A DNA stretch of 64,000 nt from positions 62,001 through 126,000 of the forward strand of contig CAKTXZ010000001.1 of NCBI GenBank assembly GCA_934632155.1, in the 5' to 3' direction. A program made the translations under genes and the position numbers. Positions 1-8,909 of the stretch are shown piece after piece. The notes beneath the pieces are model-generated. The model was not told where the DNA came from. It did no database searches and was given only the letters and a program-made list of their open reading frames with translations. The stretch comes from an uncultured Clostridia bacterium. Its GTDB lineage: Bacteria; Bacillota; Clostridia; Christensenellales; Aristaeellaceae. Positions within the stretch are counted from its first letter, which is position 1. Each line of letters opens with the position of its first letter.

Positions 1-299
1 CCGGCTTGGCGACGATCGGCCTGTGGGTGTTCGTGGGGCACTGGAACGATTACATGGGGCCGTTGATTTATATCAAGTCCATCGAAAAGTATCCGCTGCA
101 GCTGATTCTGCGCGAGCTGGTGCTGGAGGCGTCCTCCTCGGGCTCCATGCTGGAGATGAGCGAGGGCAACAAGGGCGCGCTGCCCGAGCAGCTCAAGCAC
201 GCGGTGATCGTGTTTTCCATGCTGCCCATCATGGCCGCCTATCCCTTTGTTCAGAAGTATTTCGTCAAAGGCGTTATGCTGGGCTCGGTGAAGGAATAG
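1..299 (+). CDS. Carbohydrate ABC transporter permease, C-terminal part (gene starts before window)
   Basis: About 98 codons of a protein whose start lies upstream of the window. The segment carries the end of a MalG/LplC-type inner-membrane permease: a WNDYMGPLIYI stretch after a membrane helix, a short extracytoplasmic loop, a final helix around IVFSMLPIMAAYPFVQKYF and the typical ending KGVMLGSVKE. Such permeases pair with a MalF-type subunit, a binding protein and an ATPase to import sugars or oligosaccharides. The next gene is a DUF5107-TPR protein, a plausible carbohydrate-linked partner. Family assignment is fairly sure; the substrate cannot be told. Confidence 0.85.
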   Translation, partial: GLATIGLWVFVGHWNDYMGPLIYIKSIEKYPLQLILRELVLEASSSGSMLEMSEGNKGALPEQLKHAVIVFSMLPIMAAYPFVQKYFVKGVMLGSVKE

Positions 300-499
300 G
301 CCGCGGCGCGCCGCCCTTGCGCGGGGACGATTGCAAAGAAAAACCGAAAAAATTCCGCTCAAAATGGCGAGACAGATTTGGCTTTTGCTTTTGCGGGCGG
401 TGACGTATGATGTAGCCGGGCTTCCGCCGGGAGGCGGGAGCGTGTGGCGAACCAAACAAAGCGCGGCGAACAAACGCCGCATAACGGAGGCTGAAAGCA

Positions 500-3400
500 G
501 TGAACCGAACGCAGGCAGTTATCGAAAAAATCACTCTTCCCACGTATCGTGAGCCCGAAGCGCAGGACATGCCGATGTTTGCCGAAAACCGCGTGCATCA
601 GCGCAGCAGCGGCGATCCGTACCCGCAAAAGGTCGTGTGCGAGGTTGACCGCGCCGGGACGGAGGAGAAGGAATACACCGCCGTGCGGCTGGAAAACGAT
701 TACCTTCGCGTAGTGCTGCTGCCGCAGCTGGGCGGGCGCATCTTTGAAGCGTACGATAAGGTAAACGATTATCATTTCTTTTACCGTCAGCATGTGATCA
801 AGCCTGCGCTGATCGGCCTGCTGGGCAGCTGGATTTCCGGCGGCGTAGAGTTTAACTGGCCGTGCCATCATCGCCCGTCTACCTTCATGCCCACCGATTA
901 CACCGTCGAATACGACGAGGGCGGCGCGGCGACCGTCTGGATGAGTGAAAACGAGCCGCTCAGCCGCATGAAGGGCATGGTCGGCGTGCGTCTGGCGCCC
1001 GACGAGGCGGCGATCGATACGCTCATGCGCGTCTATAACCGCACGGCGGAGCGCCGCTCCTTCCTCTGGTGGGAAAACGCGGCTGTGCCTGTCAACAAGC
1101 AGTACCGCATCTTCTTCCCGCATGACGTGCGCTATGTGCAGTTCCATTATCGCCAGAACGTGACGACCTATCCGCTGGCGACCGGGCTGTATAACGGCAT
1201 CAACATGGGGCGCAACAGCGTGGATATTCGCCTGCATAAGAACACGCACCAGCCCACGTCCTATTTCTGCGGCGAAACCAGCCGGGAATTCTTCGGCGGC
1301 TACGACGAGGGCGTGCAGCGCGGCGTTGTGCATTATGCCAATCGGCATCTTTCCATCGGCAAGAAGATGTTCACATGGGCGTATAACCAGCTTTCTCAAA
1401 GCTGGGAGCGGGCGCTGACGGATACCGACGGCGCGTACGCCGAGCTGATGGCAAGCAGCTATTCGGCCAACCAGCCGGACTTTGGCTGGCTGGAGCCCTA
1501 TGAAACCAAGACCTTCTCCCAGCGCTGGTATCCCATCGGCGCGATGGGCGTGCCGGATTTCGCGGGCGCGGACGCGGCGGCGCGGCTGGACGCGGACGGC
1601 GTGTGGCTGCAAACGACCAAGCCCCTCCTCGGCGGCCGGCTGACGGCCGGCGGCAGGGAATACGCCGTTGATGCGCAGCCCGGCCAACCGGTCTTCGTGC
1701 CCTGTGGCCGGGTGACGGCGCTGGAGCTAAGGAACGCGCAGGGCGACGCGCTGCTTTCTGATTTCCTGCCGCGCGCGGACGAAACCAAGCTGCCCGATCC
1801 GCTGCCCGCCGTGCCGTCGCTGGACCAGCCCGCGGATGCGCAGGCGCTCTACCTTCGCGGCGTGCATGTCGACCAGTACCGTGATCCGGCGATTCAGCCG
1901 GACGCTTTCTACCGCGAGGCGCTGCAGCGCGATCCGCGGCACATTCCGTCCCTGCTGGCGTTGGCGGAATACGAATACCGCAACGGGCGCTATCCGGAGG
2001 CGCTTGCGCTGATTGAGCGCTGCCGCAAACAGGTGACCGTATGGAATTATCACCCGGAAACCGGGCGGATCGAATACGCGCTGGGGCTGATTCTGGAAGC
2101 GCTTGGGCGTGAGGATGAAGCGTACGACGCTTTCTATCGCGCCTACTGGAACCTTGACGCGCGGGCAAAGGCCATGACGCGCATCGCCATGCTCGACGGC
2201 CGCCGCGGCGATTACCGCCGGATGCTGGAGCACGCGGAGGAGGCGCTGCGCACGGGCGCGGACAATGCGACCGCAATGGCGGCGCGCGCCGCTGCGCTGC
2301 GTCGTCTCGGGCGCGAGGCGGACGCGCAGGCGCAATTGAACGCCGCGCTGGCGATGGACGCTGAGGACGGCCTGGCGCTGGCGCTGCGGGCGGTGTGGGG
2401 CGATAACGCCGCCTGGGTGAACGCCCGCGAAAGCGATCCCTGCCAGCAGGCGCTGGATTACGTGTACGACCTGATGAACATGGGCGAACGGGAAGCGGCC
2501 GCTTCGCTGCTGAGCGCGCTGACGCAGCCTGTCGTCATGACGGCGTACACCCGCGCGTATCTGGCCGGGCTGGATACCGGGGAAGGCAAACGCCTTGCCC
2601 GCGAGGCCGAGGCGCTGGATTTCGGCCATGCGTATCCGCTGCGCCTTGAGGAGGAAACCGTCCTGCGCGCGGCGATTGCGGCTGATCCGCACGCCGTCAA
2701 GGCGCGGTTTGGGCTGGCGTGCCTCGAGTACCACCGCCGGAATTATGAGGCGGCGTATACGCTGTGGAACGCGATCTGCGATGAAAACCCGAACGACGTG
2801 CAGGCGCTGCGCTGCCTGTCCATTGCCTGCTACAGCCATATGCGTGATAAGCCGCGCGCGCTGGCGCTGCTTCGCCGTGCAGTTTCGCTGCAGCCGGAGA
2901 ATAAGCAGCTGACGTGGGAATTGGCTTATCTGATGGGACGGATGCATGTCGACCCCATGGAAACGGCGCGCTTCCTTGCGGAGTCGCCGGTATGCGACGG
3001 ACGCGACGATCTGGCGCTGGAGCGTGCGCGCGCGCTGAATCTGGCCGGAAAATGGCGGGAGGCGCTGGCGCTGCTGACAAGCCGCTCCTTTGTTCCCTGC
3101 GAGGGCGGCGAGCATGCCAACGCGGAGCAATATATGTTCGCGCATTACGCGCTCGGACGCGCGGCGCTCCTGGAAGGCGACGCGCGCGCGGCGGCGGAGC
3201 ATTTCCGCGCTGCGCAGAAGCTGCCGGATAATCTGGGCGCGGGGCTTTGGAACGAGGCGCTGCTCGTGCCGCACAAATATTACGAGGGCGTGTGCCTGCG
3301 CATGCTGGGCGACGAGGAGGCCGCGCGCGCGTGCTTCCGCTATGTTGCCGATATGCCCAAGGATTTCTTTTCCGATATGCATCTGCCCGAGCTGCCCTGC

Positions 3401-3700
3401 TATCAGGCGCTGGCCGCCCGCGCCCTTGGCGAGGAGGCCGTGGCCCTGCAATTGGCCGCGCGGCACTATCAGGCGTGGCAGCGCAAGCGTGAAACCCGCA
3501 GCGCGGGGTTCTACAAAACGACGCCGTTCTTCATTGCCTATACGGAGGACGCGGCGCAGACGCGCGATTGGAATTGCGATTATCATTGCGGCTTCGCGCT
3601 GCTGTGCCTGCCGGGACGCGAGGCGGAAGGAAAGGCGCTGCTGGAAAGGTGCGACCCGACCCAGCTTTACGGCGCCCTGATGCACAGCATCGGCTGCTAA
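500..3700 (+). CDS. DUF5107 domain protein with C-terminal TPR repeats
   Basis: A 1066-residue protein starting at GTG with a GGAGG site nine bases upstream. Residues about 1-430 match the DUF5107 type, with motifs such as LGGRIFEAYDK, GGVEFNWPCHHRPSTFMP and FLWWENAAVPV; as far as I recall this family has a galactose-mutarotase-like beta-sandwich related to sugar-binding enzymes. From about residue 450 to the end the protein is alpha-helical with many TPR-like repeats (for example ALALAEYEYRNGRYPEALAL). No signal peptide is visible, so it is probably cytoplasmic. It follows a sugar ABC permease, which suggests a role in handling or sensing an imported carbohydrate. No catalytic activity is established for the family. 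Confidence 0.85.
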   Translation: MNRTQAVIEKITLPTYREPEAQDMPMFAENRVHQRSSGDPYPQKVVCEVDRAGTEEKEYTAVRLENDYLRVVLLPQLGGRIFEAYDKVNDYHFFYRQHVIKPALIGLLGSWISGGVEFNWPCHHRPSTFMPTDYTVEYDEGGAATVWMSENEPLSRMKGMVGVRLAPDEAAIDTLMRVYNRTAERRSFLWWENAAVPVNKQYRIFFPHDVRYVQFHYRQNVTTYPLATGLYNGINMGRNSVDIRLHKNTHQPTSYFCGETSREFFGGYDEGVQRGVVHYANRHLSIGKKMFTWAYNQLSQSWERALTDTDGAYAELMASSYSANQPDFGWLEPYETKTFSQRWYPIGAMGVPDFAGADAAARLDADGVWLQTTKPLLGGRLTAGGREYAVDAQPGQPVFVPCGRVTALELRNAQGDALLSDFLPRADETKLPDPLPAVPSLDQPADAQALYLRGVHVDQYRDPAIQPDAFYREALQRDPRHIPSLLALAEYEYRNGRYPEALALIERCRKQVTVWNYHPETGRIEYALGLILEALGREDEAYDAFYRAYWNLDARAKAMTRIAMLDGRRGDYRRMLEHAEEALRTGADNATAMAARAAALRRLGREADAQAQLNAALAMDAEDGLALALRAVWGDNAAWVNARESDPCQQALDYVYDLMNMGEREAAASLLSALTQPVVMTAYTRAYLAGLDTGEGKRLAREAEALDFGHAYPLRLEEETVLRAAIAADPHAVKARFGLACLEYHRRNYEAAYTLWNAICDENPNDVQALRCLSIACYSHMRDKPRALALLRRAVSLQPENKQLTWELAYLMGRMHVDPMETARFLAESPVCDGRDDLALERARALNLAGKWREALALLTSRSFVPCEGGEHANAEQYMFAHYALGRAALLEGDARAAAEHFRAAQKLPDNLGAGLWNEALLVPHKYYEGVCLRMLGDEEAARACFRYVADMPKDFFSDMHLPELPCYQALAARALGEEAVALQLAARHYQAWQRKRETRSAGFYKTTPFFIAYTEDAAQTRDWNCDYHCGFALLCLPGREAEGKALLERCDPTQLYGALMHSIGC

Positions 3701-3716
3701 AGAGAATACCGTATGC

Positions 3717-3748
3717 AAAAGCCGCCCTGCGCGAGCAGGCGCGGCTTT
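3717..3748 (+). terminator. Likely intrinsic terminator after the DUF5107 gene
   Basis: An A-tract and the arm AAGCCGC-CCTGC pair, across a GCGA loop, with GCAGG-C-GCGGCTT, leaving one bulged base. It lies 17 bases after the stop codon. Only a short T stretch follows, so termination may be partial. The ribosome-binding site of the next gene comes right after. Confidence 0.5.
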
Positions 3749-3774
3749 GCGCGTGATGAAAGGAGCGAATATCG

Positions 3775-4548
3775 ATGGCTGAAATGCAGGAGCTGCGCGA
3801 TCGACTGAATCAGTGCCTGCGAGCGGACGTATTTACTGCGCAGGACGGAACGAAGCTGCCTTATCGCTATTATATTCCCGAGCGCGCGGTGAACGCGCCG
3901 CTGCTTTTCTATCTGCACGGCAACGGCTCGCGCGGGACGGATAATCAGAAGCAGCTGACCTTTATCGGCGCGTCCGTTGCGGCCAAGCTGTTTGACGAGC
4001 GAAAGGATTTTTATATTTTAGCGCCGCAGTGCCCGCGGGAAAGCGCATGGGTGCCCGACGGCGGCTATTTGGGGCAGCCCGGCTTTGCGCAGCGCGATAT
4101 GAGCGTTTATCTGCGCGCGGCCGTGGAGCTGCTGCGGGAATTTCTGCTGCTGTATCCTGTGGATACGAAGCGTCTCTATGCTACGGGCTCGTCCAATGGC
4201 GCGGGCGCGTGCTGGGAGCTTACGGTGCGCTATCCGCATCTTTTCGCTGGAATTATTCCCGTCGCCGGCGGCAAGGGAGGCGGGGAGTCCGTGCGCCCCT
4301 TCGCGCAGAATCTGGCCTACACGCCGATGTGGACGTTCCATGGCATGGCGGATCCCGTGCTGCCCTGCGCGGCTACGCAGGCGATAATCGAAGCGGCGCA
4401 AACGGCGGGCAACGATCAGGCGCGCTTTACGCCGGTTCCGGGCGCGACGCACGACGATGTATGGCAGCTGGCGGCGCAAACCGCCGGCTTGGGGGATTGG
4501 CTGTTCGCGCAGCGCAACGCGGCCTTTGGCGTTGAACGCGCGTTCTAA
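3775..4548 (+). CDS. Alpha/beta-hydrolase (esterase / prolyl-oligopeptidase-like)
   Basis: A 257-residue cytoplasmic alpha/beta-hydrolase. The oxyanion motif YLHGNGSRG lies near residue 45, the nucleophile elbow GSSNG near residue 139 (more usual is GxSxG), the likely acid in HGMADPVLP near 192 and the histidine in GATHDDVW near 226, in correct order for the triad. It resembles PHB-depolymerase/dienelactone-hydrolase-type esterases (often annotated prolyl oligopeptidase family serine peptidase). The start is ATG with an AAAGGAG site about eight bases upstream. It may de-esterify sugars given the neighbouring carbohydrate genes, but that is inference. Confidence 0.85.
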   Translation: MAEMQELRDRLNQCLRADVFTAQDGTKLPYRYYIPERAVNAPLLFYLHGNGSRGTDNQKQLTFIGASVAAKLFDERKDFYILAPQCPRESAWVPDGGYLGQPGFAQRDMSVYLRAAVELLREFLLLYPVDTKRLYATGSSNGAGACWELTVRYPHLFAGIIPVAGGKGGGESVRPFAQNLAYTPMWTFHGMADPVLPCAATQAIIEAAQTAGNDQARFTPVPGATHDDVWQLAAQTAGLGDWLFAQRNAAFGVERAF

Positions 4549-4606
4549 TGCGGTTTTGGAATGCAACTGCCGAAATCGTGCCATGCGGCGGTCTGCTCCG
4601 CCTCGG

Positions 4607-4637
4607 GGGCGCTTTGCATTGCAGCGAAGCGCCCTTT
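4607..4637 (+). terminator. Possible terminator after the esterase gene
   Basis: Perfect 8-bp arms GGGCGCTT and AAGCGCCC separated by 12 bases, followed by only three T residues. The stem is good but the U-tract is weak, so confidence is moderate. Confidence 0.4.
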
Positions 4638-4733
4638 GGACTGCAAGCGCGCGGCGCGCCATGCTTTTGTTCGTTTTGGGGGCTTTTATTTTGGCGCGCG
4701 GTTTGCTATACTAGTTCCTGTAAATTCGCGGGC

Positions 4734-4763
4734 TTGCGGCGCACGGCGCTGATGTGCTATAAT
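4734..4763 (+). promoter_or_regulatory. Sigma-A type promoter upstream of alr
   Basis: TTGCGG at 4734-4739 and TATAAT at 4758-4763 with an 18-bp spacer and a TG two bases before the -10 (extended -10). It lies about 180 bp before alr. The rest of the 4549-4944 interval shows no convincing gene; the leader from about 4770 to 4944 is GC-rich with no recognised riboswitch. Confidence 0.6.
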
Positions 4764-4944
4764 TGTCAGGGGAAAATGAAAACGGATCATCCGGAATGAC
4801 GGAGGGCCGATCATTTTCCGAAGGCCGGCGCATAATAATGGGCGTGACGGAGCGCCGGAAGGGCCGGCGAACGCACTTTGATCAATCGGAGCGTCGCTTT
4901 CCCGGGCGGGAAAGGCTGCCGCGCCCCGACGACGGAGGCTGTCA

Positions 4945-6093
4945 TTGCAATATCGCGGAACATATCTGCAGGTTGATCTGGGCGCTATCGCCTATAACGC
5001 CGCCGCGCTGCGCCGCGCTATTGCGCCCACGCCGCACATGCTGGCCGTGGTGAAGGCGAACGCCTATGGCCATGGCCTTGTGCCGGTTGCGCAAACCGTG
5101 CTGCGAAACGGCGCGGATTATCTGGCGGTCGCCATTCCCGAGGAGGGCGAAGCGCTGCGCGCAGCCGGTATTGCCGCGCCGACGCTGGTGCTGGGCGCGG
5201 TCAACGAAAAGGGCGCGGCGGCCAGCGTGCGTTTTGATTTGACGCAGGCGGTATTCGACCGTCAGCGCGTGGAAATGCTTGAGCGCGCGGCGGCCGCGCA
5301 GGGAAAAATCGCCTGCGTACACCTTAAATGCGATACCGGCATGGGCCGTATCGGCGTACGCACGGCGGCGGAAATCCGCGACGTGCTGGATGCAATCGCG
5401 CAATCGCCGCATGTGCGCCTGACGGGCGCGTTTACCCATTTTGCCGACGCGGACGGCGAGGGGGACGGCTATACCCGCATGCAGATTGAGACCTTTGACC
5501 GCATGCGCGCGCTGCTTCCTCCCGGCCTCCTGATTCACGCGGCGGCCAGCGCGGCGGGCGCGCGATATCCGCAGGCGCGCTACGATATGGTGCGCGAGGG
5601 TATTTCGCTCTACGGCTGTCCGCCCGTACCGGAGGAAGCGGCCGTTATCCCGGCGCTTTCGTGGTATACGGAGATTGCGTATGTGAAAACCATTCCGGCA
5701 GGCGCGTGCGTCAGCTACGGCTGCGCGTTCCGCGCGCAGCGGGAAACGCGCGTGGCGACGCTGCCCGTCGGCTACGGCGACGGCTATCACCGCGCGCTGT
5801 CGGGCAGGGCGCAGGTGCTCGTCGGCGGCAGGCGCTGCCCGGTGCTCGGGCGGGTCTGCATGGATCAGACCATGGTGGACGTGACGGACGCGCCGCGCGC
5901 CGCGGCCGGCGATCAGGCCGTGCTGCTGGGCGCGCAGGGAACAGAGCGTATCACGGCCGGGGAACTGGCGGCATGGGCGAACACGATCAGCTATGAGATG
6001 CTGCTGGCCGCCACGGCGCGTGTGCCGATAACCTATGTAAATGAAAAAACGCACAAACAAAAGGGGAATGAGCATGCAGAACACGGCCAATAA
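4945..6093 (+). CDS. alr: Alanine racemase
   Basis: A 382-residue PLP enzyme that interconverts L- and D-alanine, supplying D-Ala for peptidoglycan. The PLP-binding lysine sits in VVKANAYGHG (about residue 37) and the catalytic tyrosine in VSYG (about residue 258); the conserved CMDQTMVDVT stretch follows. Length fits the family. The start is TTG, supported by a GGAGG site six bases upstream and by the immediate N-terminal match YLQVDLGAIAYN. The next gene starts inside its last codons, so the two are probably co-transcribed and translationally coupled. Confidence 0.97.
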   Translation: MQYRGTYLQVDLGAIAYNAAALRRAIAPTPHMLAVVKANAYGHGLVPVAQTVLRNGADYLAVAIPEEGEALRAAGIAAPTLVLGAVNEKGAAASVRFDLTQAVFDRQRVEMLERAAAAQGKIACVHLKCDTGMGRIGVRTAAEIRDVLDAIAQSPHVRLTGAFTHFADADGEGDGYTRMQIETFDRMRALLPPGLLIHAAASAAGARYPQARYDMVREGISLYGCPPVPEEAAVIPALSWYTEIAYVKTIPAGACVSYGCAFRAQRETRVATLPVGYGDGYHRALSGRAQVLVGGRRCPVLGRVCMDQTMVDVTDAPRAAAGDQAVLLGAQGTERITAGELAAWANTISYEMLLAATARVPITYVNEKTHKQKGNEHAEHGQ

Positions 6094-6901
6094 AAACAAG
6101 CGTAAGGGCGCAAAAAAACGCGAATTGGTTTACGCGCCCTATCAACGCGGCGACTGGCATGACAAAACCGCCGTTCGGCGCGGATTGTCCATCCTGACCT
6201 ATTATCTCGTCTTTGCGTTTTTGTATGTGCTCTTGGGCGCGACGCTGCAGTTTGACAACGCCATCCTGCGCGTGGCGGGCAATCTGGTGCTGGTGCTGGC
6301 CTGCGCGATGCTGCTGTATATGAACGGCGCGCGCGACGGCGAGGCCGATACGGCGCTGGGGGAGATTGTGCTGACGCGCGCGAAAACGGGAAAGGCCGTC
6401 AGCCCCGAGGACGCTCGGCGCTGCTTCCATCCGGCGAAGGGCTTTTTCGTGATGGGCGTGGGCGTCGCGCTGCTGCTCGTGCTCAGCATTCCCAACGCCC
6501 TGACCGCCCAGAAGCAGGTCTATACCCTGCAGTCGCTGCCCACGTGGGTGAGCGCGTACGGCGAGCAGGAGGAAATCGCCTTGCCATTGGCGTATTATCG
6601 GCGGGAGGTTGCCTTCGGCGTGCTGGACGTCATTCGTCTGATCGTCCGCGTGCTGGTATTTCCCTTTGCCAATATCGCCACCGCCGACAACGCCGACGCG
6701 ATGCTGCTGGTGGACAGGCTCAGCCCGCTGCTGGTGATGCTGCCCGCACTTGGGTATCCGCTGGGTTATTTGAGCGGCCCGCGCGCCCGCGCGATGGTGC
6801 ACGGCGATATCAACAACCACGAAAAACGCCGCCAGCGCCGCAACCGCAAGGCTGACCGGGCGAAGAAGGAACGGCTGGAGAAAAAGAACGAGATCATCTG
6901 A
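6074..6901 (+). CDS. Polytopic membrane protein of unknown function
   Basis: About 275 residues. I chose ATG at 6074 because GGGG at 6063-6066 sits seven bases upstream; ATGs at 6041 and 6068 are also in frame. The N-terminus is basic, followed by about five hydrophobic segments (LTYYLVFAFLYVLLGA, VAGNLVLVLACAMLLY, FFVMGVGVALLLVL, LIVRVLVFPFA, LVMLPALGYPLGYL) and a highly charged Lys/Arg tail. It overlaps the 3' end of alr and is followed three bases later by rsmD, so it belongs to that operon. I do not recognise a family. Confidence 0.75.
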   Translation: MQNTANKNKRKGAKKRELVYAPYQRGDWHDKTAVRRGLSILTYYLVFAFLYVLLGATLQFDNAILRVAGNLVLVLACAMLLYMNGARDGEADTALGEIVLTRAKTGKAVSPEDARRCFHPAKGFFVMGVGVALLLVLSIPNALTAQKQVYTLQSLPTWVSAYGEQEEIALPLAYYRREVAFGVLDVIRLIVRVLVFPFANIATADNADAMLLVDRLSPLLVMLPALGYPLGYLSGPRARAMVHGDINNHEKRRQRRNRKADRAKKERLEKKNEII

Positions 6902-6904
6902 CGT

Positions 6905-7465
6905 ATGCGAATTATTGCGGGTGAAAAGCGTTCCCGGCGCTTGGCCGCGCCGGAGGGAACGGATACGCGCCCCACGGCGGACAGGGTCAGGGAAGCACTG
7001 TTCAGCATTCTGGGGCGGCGCGTATCGGGCGCGCGCGTGCTGGATTTATACGCCGGCAGCGGCGCGCTGGCGCTGGAGAGCCTGAGCCGGGGCGCGGCGT
7101 CGGCCGTGCTGGTCGACTGCGGCGCGAAGGCCTGCCGCGTGATCCGGGAGAATATCGACGCGCTGGCCTACGGCAACCGCGCGCAGCTTTTGCGCATGAC
7201 GGATACGGCGGCGCTGGCGAAGCTTTCCGCCGCCGGGGAACAGTTCGATTTGGTTTTTCTGGATCCGCCCTATCGCATGGATACCGCGCCCGTTTGCGAG
7301 CGTTTGGCGCGCGAAGGACTGCTGGCCGCCGGCGGCCTGATTGTGACGGAGCATGCGAAGGAAACGCCGCCCGCCGTGAGCGGCGCGCTGGCGCTGACGG
7401 ACAGGCGAATATACGGCGTAACGGGGCTCAGCCTGTTTGCGCGCGCGGGGGAGGAAAACGCATGA
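6905..7465 (+). CDS. rsmD: 16S rRNA (guanine(966)-N(2))-methyltransferase RsmD
   Basis: 186 residues with the typical N-terminus MRIIAGEKRSRRL and RPTADRVREALFSIL. The SAM-binding motif I is DLYAGSGALALESLSRGA (about residues 46-63) and the catalytic DPPY lies near residue 120. It methylates one guanine of 16S rRNA during ribosome maturation. Its TGA overlaps the ATG of coaD in an ATGA junction; rsmD-coaD is a common bacterial pair. Confidence 0.96.
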   Translation: MRIIAGEKRSRRLAAPEGTDTRPTADRVREALFSILGRRVSGARVLDLYAGSGALALESLSRGAASAVLVDCGAKACRVIRENIDALAYGNRAQLLRMTDTAALAKLSAAGEQFDLVFLDPPYRMDTAPVCERLAREGLLAAGGLIVTEHAKETPPAVSGALALTDRRIYGVTGLSLFARAGEENA

Positions 7466-7956
7466 GCGCGGGAAAATGCCTGTATCCCGGCAGCTTTGAC
7501 CCGGTAACGCTGGGGCATGTGGATATCATTCGGCGCGCGGCCGGGATATTTGACGAGGTCATCGTCGGGGTGCTGCACAACCCGGATAAGCGCGGCTGCT
7601 TTCCGGTGGAAAAGCGGCTGGATATGCTGCGCCGCGCGTGCGCCGATTTTCCCAATGTGCGCGTGATCGCCTATGCCGGGCTGATGGCGGAATGCTGCCG
7701 CGAATACGGCGTGACGGTGGCGGTTCGCGGCGTGCGCGGCGCGGCGGATCTGGAGGCCGAAGCGGCGATGGCGCATATCAACCGCCGCCTGAACCCGGCA
7801 CTGGAGACGCTGCTTTTGCCCGCGCTGCCGGAGCACGTCATGATCAGCGCCAGCATGGTGCGCCAGCTGGCCATGTTTCACGCGGATATTTCCGCCTACG
7901 TTCCGCCGCAGGTTGTGCAGGACGTGCGGGCGGCGTTTGATCAAACAGAACCTTGA
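7462..7956 (+). CDS. coaD: Pantetheine-phosphate adenylyltransferase
   Basis: A 164-residue nucleotidyltransferase that makes dephospho-CoA from 4'-phosphopantetheine and ATP. The signature YPGSFDPVTLGHVDII at the N-terminus contains the (T/S)xGH motif, RGVRGAADLEAE matches the pantetheine-binding segment, and ISASMVR near the C-terminus is the ISSTxxR-like motif. ATG overlaps the rsmD stop by ATGA, which decides the start. Length is normal (about 160). Confidence 0.97.
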   Translation: MSAGKCLYPGSFDPVTLGHVDIIRRAAGIFDEVIVGVLHNPDKRGCFPVEKRLDMLRRACADFPNVRVIAYAGLMAECCREYGVTVAVRGVRGAADLEAEAAMAHINRRLNPALETLLLPALPEHVMISASMVRQLAMFHADISAYVPPQVVQDVRAAFDQTEP

Positions 7957-7970
7957 AGGAGGGGGAGTCT

Positions 7971-8597
7971 ATGTCCGCTACCAAGCTGTCAACCTTTGAA
8001 CTGATCGACCGAATCAACCTGCTGGTCAACAGCGCCAGAACCATTCCGCTTTCCGGCAAAATGATGCTGGACAGGGACGAGGTGTCCGATTTGCTGCGGC
8101 GGCTGGAGGAAAGCATCCCGCAGGATCTGCAGCATGCCAGGCAGCTGCTGGCTGTGGAGCAGCAGATCATCGACGAAAGCCGCCGTCAGGCGGAAACAAC
8201 CGTCCGCGAGGCGAATCAGAATGCCAAGACGACGGTGGAAAACGCGACGAATCAGGCCAATTCCATGCTGCAGGACGCGAAGAACCGGGCGGGCGAAACG
8301 CTGCGCGGCGCGACGGATCAGGCCAACGCGCTCATGGCGGACGCGCAGGCGCGCGCCAACGCGCTCGTGGCGGACGCGCAGACGCGCGCGCAGCAGATGG
8401 TCGCCGACAGCGAAATCGTCGCCCGCGCGCAGGCGGAGGCGCAGGAGATGCTCGAGGCGGCGCACCGGGAGGGCGAGGATTATTCGCTGCGCGTGCACGG
8501 CGCCGTCAGCCAGATGATGGAGCATGCGGACGCCAGCCTGTCCCAGCAGCTGGACGCGCTGCGCGCCCTGCGGCAGGAGATTGCCGCCCGGCAGTAA
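7971..8597 (+). CDS. Coiled-coil protein, V/F-type ATPase subunit-like (function unknown)
   Basis: 208 residues starting at ATG 7971 behind AAGGAGGGGGAG; an in-frame TTG at 7953 would put the ribosome-binding site inside the gene. After about 50 residues resembling a folded cap (LSTFELIDRINLLV... DRDEVSDLLRRLEESIP) the rest is one long Ala/Gln/Glu-rich coiled coil built on imperfect 11-residue units such as ANALMADAQAR and ANALVADAQTR. This composition resembles V-type ATPase subunit H/E or F0 subunit b stalks, but no ATPase genes are near, so the resemblance is probably structural only. It sits 14 bases after coaD. Confidence 0.8.
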   Translation: MSATKLSTFELIDRINLLVNSARTIPLSGKMMLDRDEVSDLLRRLEESIPQDLQHARQLLAVEQQIIDESRRQAETTVREANQNAKTTVENATNQANSMLQDAKNRAGETLRGATDQANALMADAQARANALVADAQTRAQQMVADSEIVARAQAEAQEMLEAAHREGEDYSLRVHGAVSQMMEHADASLSQQLDALRALRQEIAARQ

Positions 8598-8626
8598 AAA
8601 TTCTGGAAGAAAAACCGCAAAAACGC

Positions 8627-8655
8627 TTGACACCGGGCGCTGCGGCCGCTATACT
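8627..8655 (+). promoter_or_regulatory. Strong promoter for the rpmH-rnpA-yidD-yidC-jag cluster
   Basis: TTGACA at 8627-8632, 17-bp spacer, TATACT at 8650-8655; a second hexamer, TATAAT at 8655-8660, overlaps it. The rpmH start is about 88 bp further on, giving a leader of roughly 80 nt. Confidence 0.85.
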
Positions 8656-8742
8656 ATAATAGCTGTTTTGTGGTGCTTTTGATCACAATGCGCGAAATAA
8701 ATGCCAAACGGCATTTTGCAATTAGAAGGAGTTGTTGTCGTC

Positions 8743-8877
8743 ATGAAACGCACTTATCAGCCCAAGAAGCGTCAGCGTAACAAGGTTCATGGCTTCCGTG
8801 CCCGCATGAGCACCAAGAACGGCCGCCGCGTGCTTGCCGCCCGCCGCCGTCGTGGCCGCAAGGAACTGACGGTCTGA
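8743..8877 (+). CDS. rpmH: 50S ribosomal protein L34
   Basis: 44 residues, beginning MKRTYQPKKRQRNKVHGF and ending RRRRGRKELTV, the near-invariant L34 sequence, very rich in Arg and Lys. It is a component of the large ribosomal subunit and heads the conserved rpmH-rnpA cluster. An AGAAGGAG site lies about 15 bases upstream and a consensus promoter about 90 bases upstream. Confidence 0.98.
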   Translation: MKRTYQPKKRQRNKVHGFRARMSTKNGRRVLAARRRRGRKELTV

Positions 8878-8909
8878 TTTCCGTTTTTTCCTGCCCTTGC
8901 ATGGCTTAG

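Noticed and set aside
391..411. TTGCGG and TATGAT upstream of the DUF5107 gene
   Set aside because: Spacer of 9 bp is not usable; no convincing promoter was found in 300-499, so the gene probably shares the upstream operon.
1727..3718. Long open frame on the minus strand opposite the DUF5107-TPR gene
   Set aside because: Arg/His/Gln-rich translation with no family motif; a GC-rich antisense shadow of a clear gene.
4691..4712. TTGGCG followed by TATACT upstream of alr as a second promoter
   Set aside because: Spacer is only 10 bp, too short for sigma-A; the 4734-4763 pair is far better.
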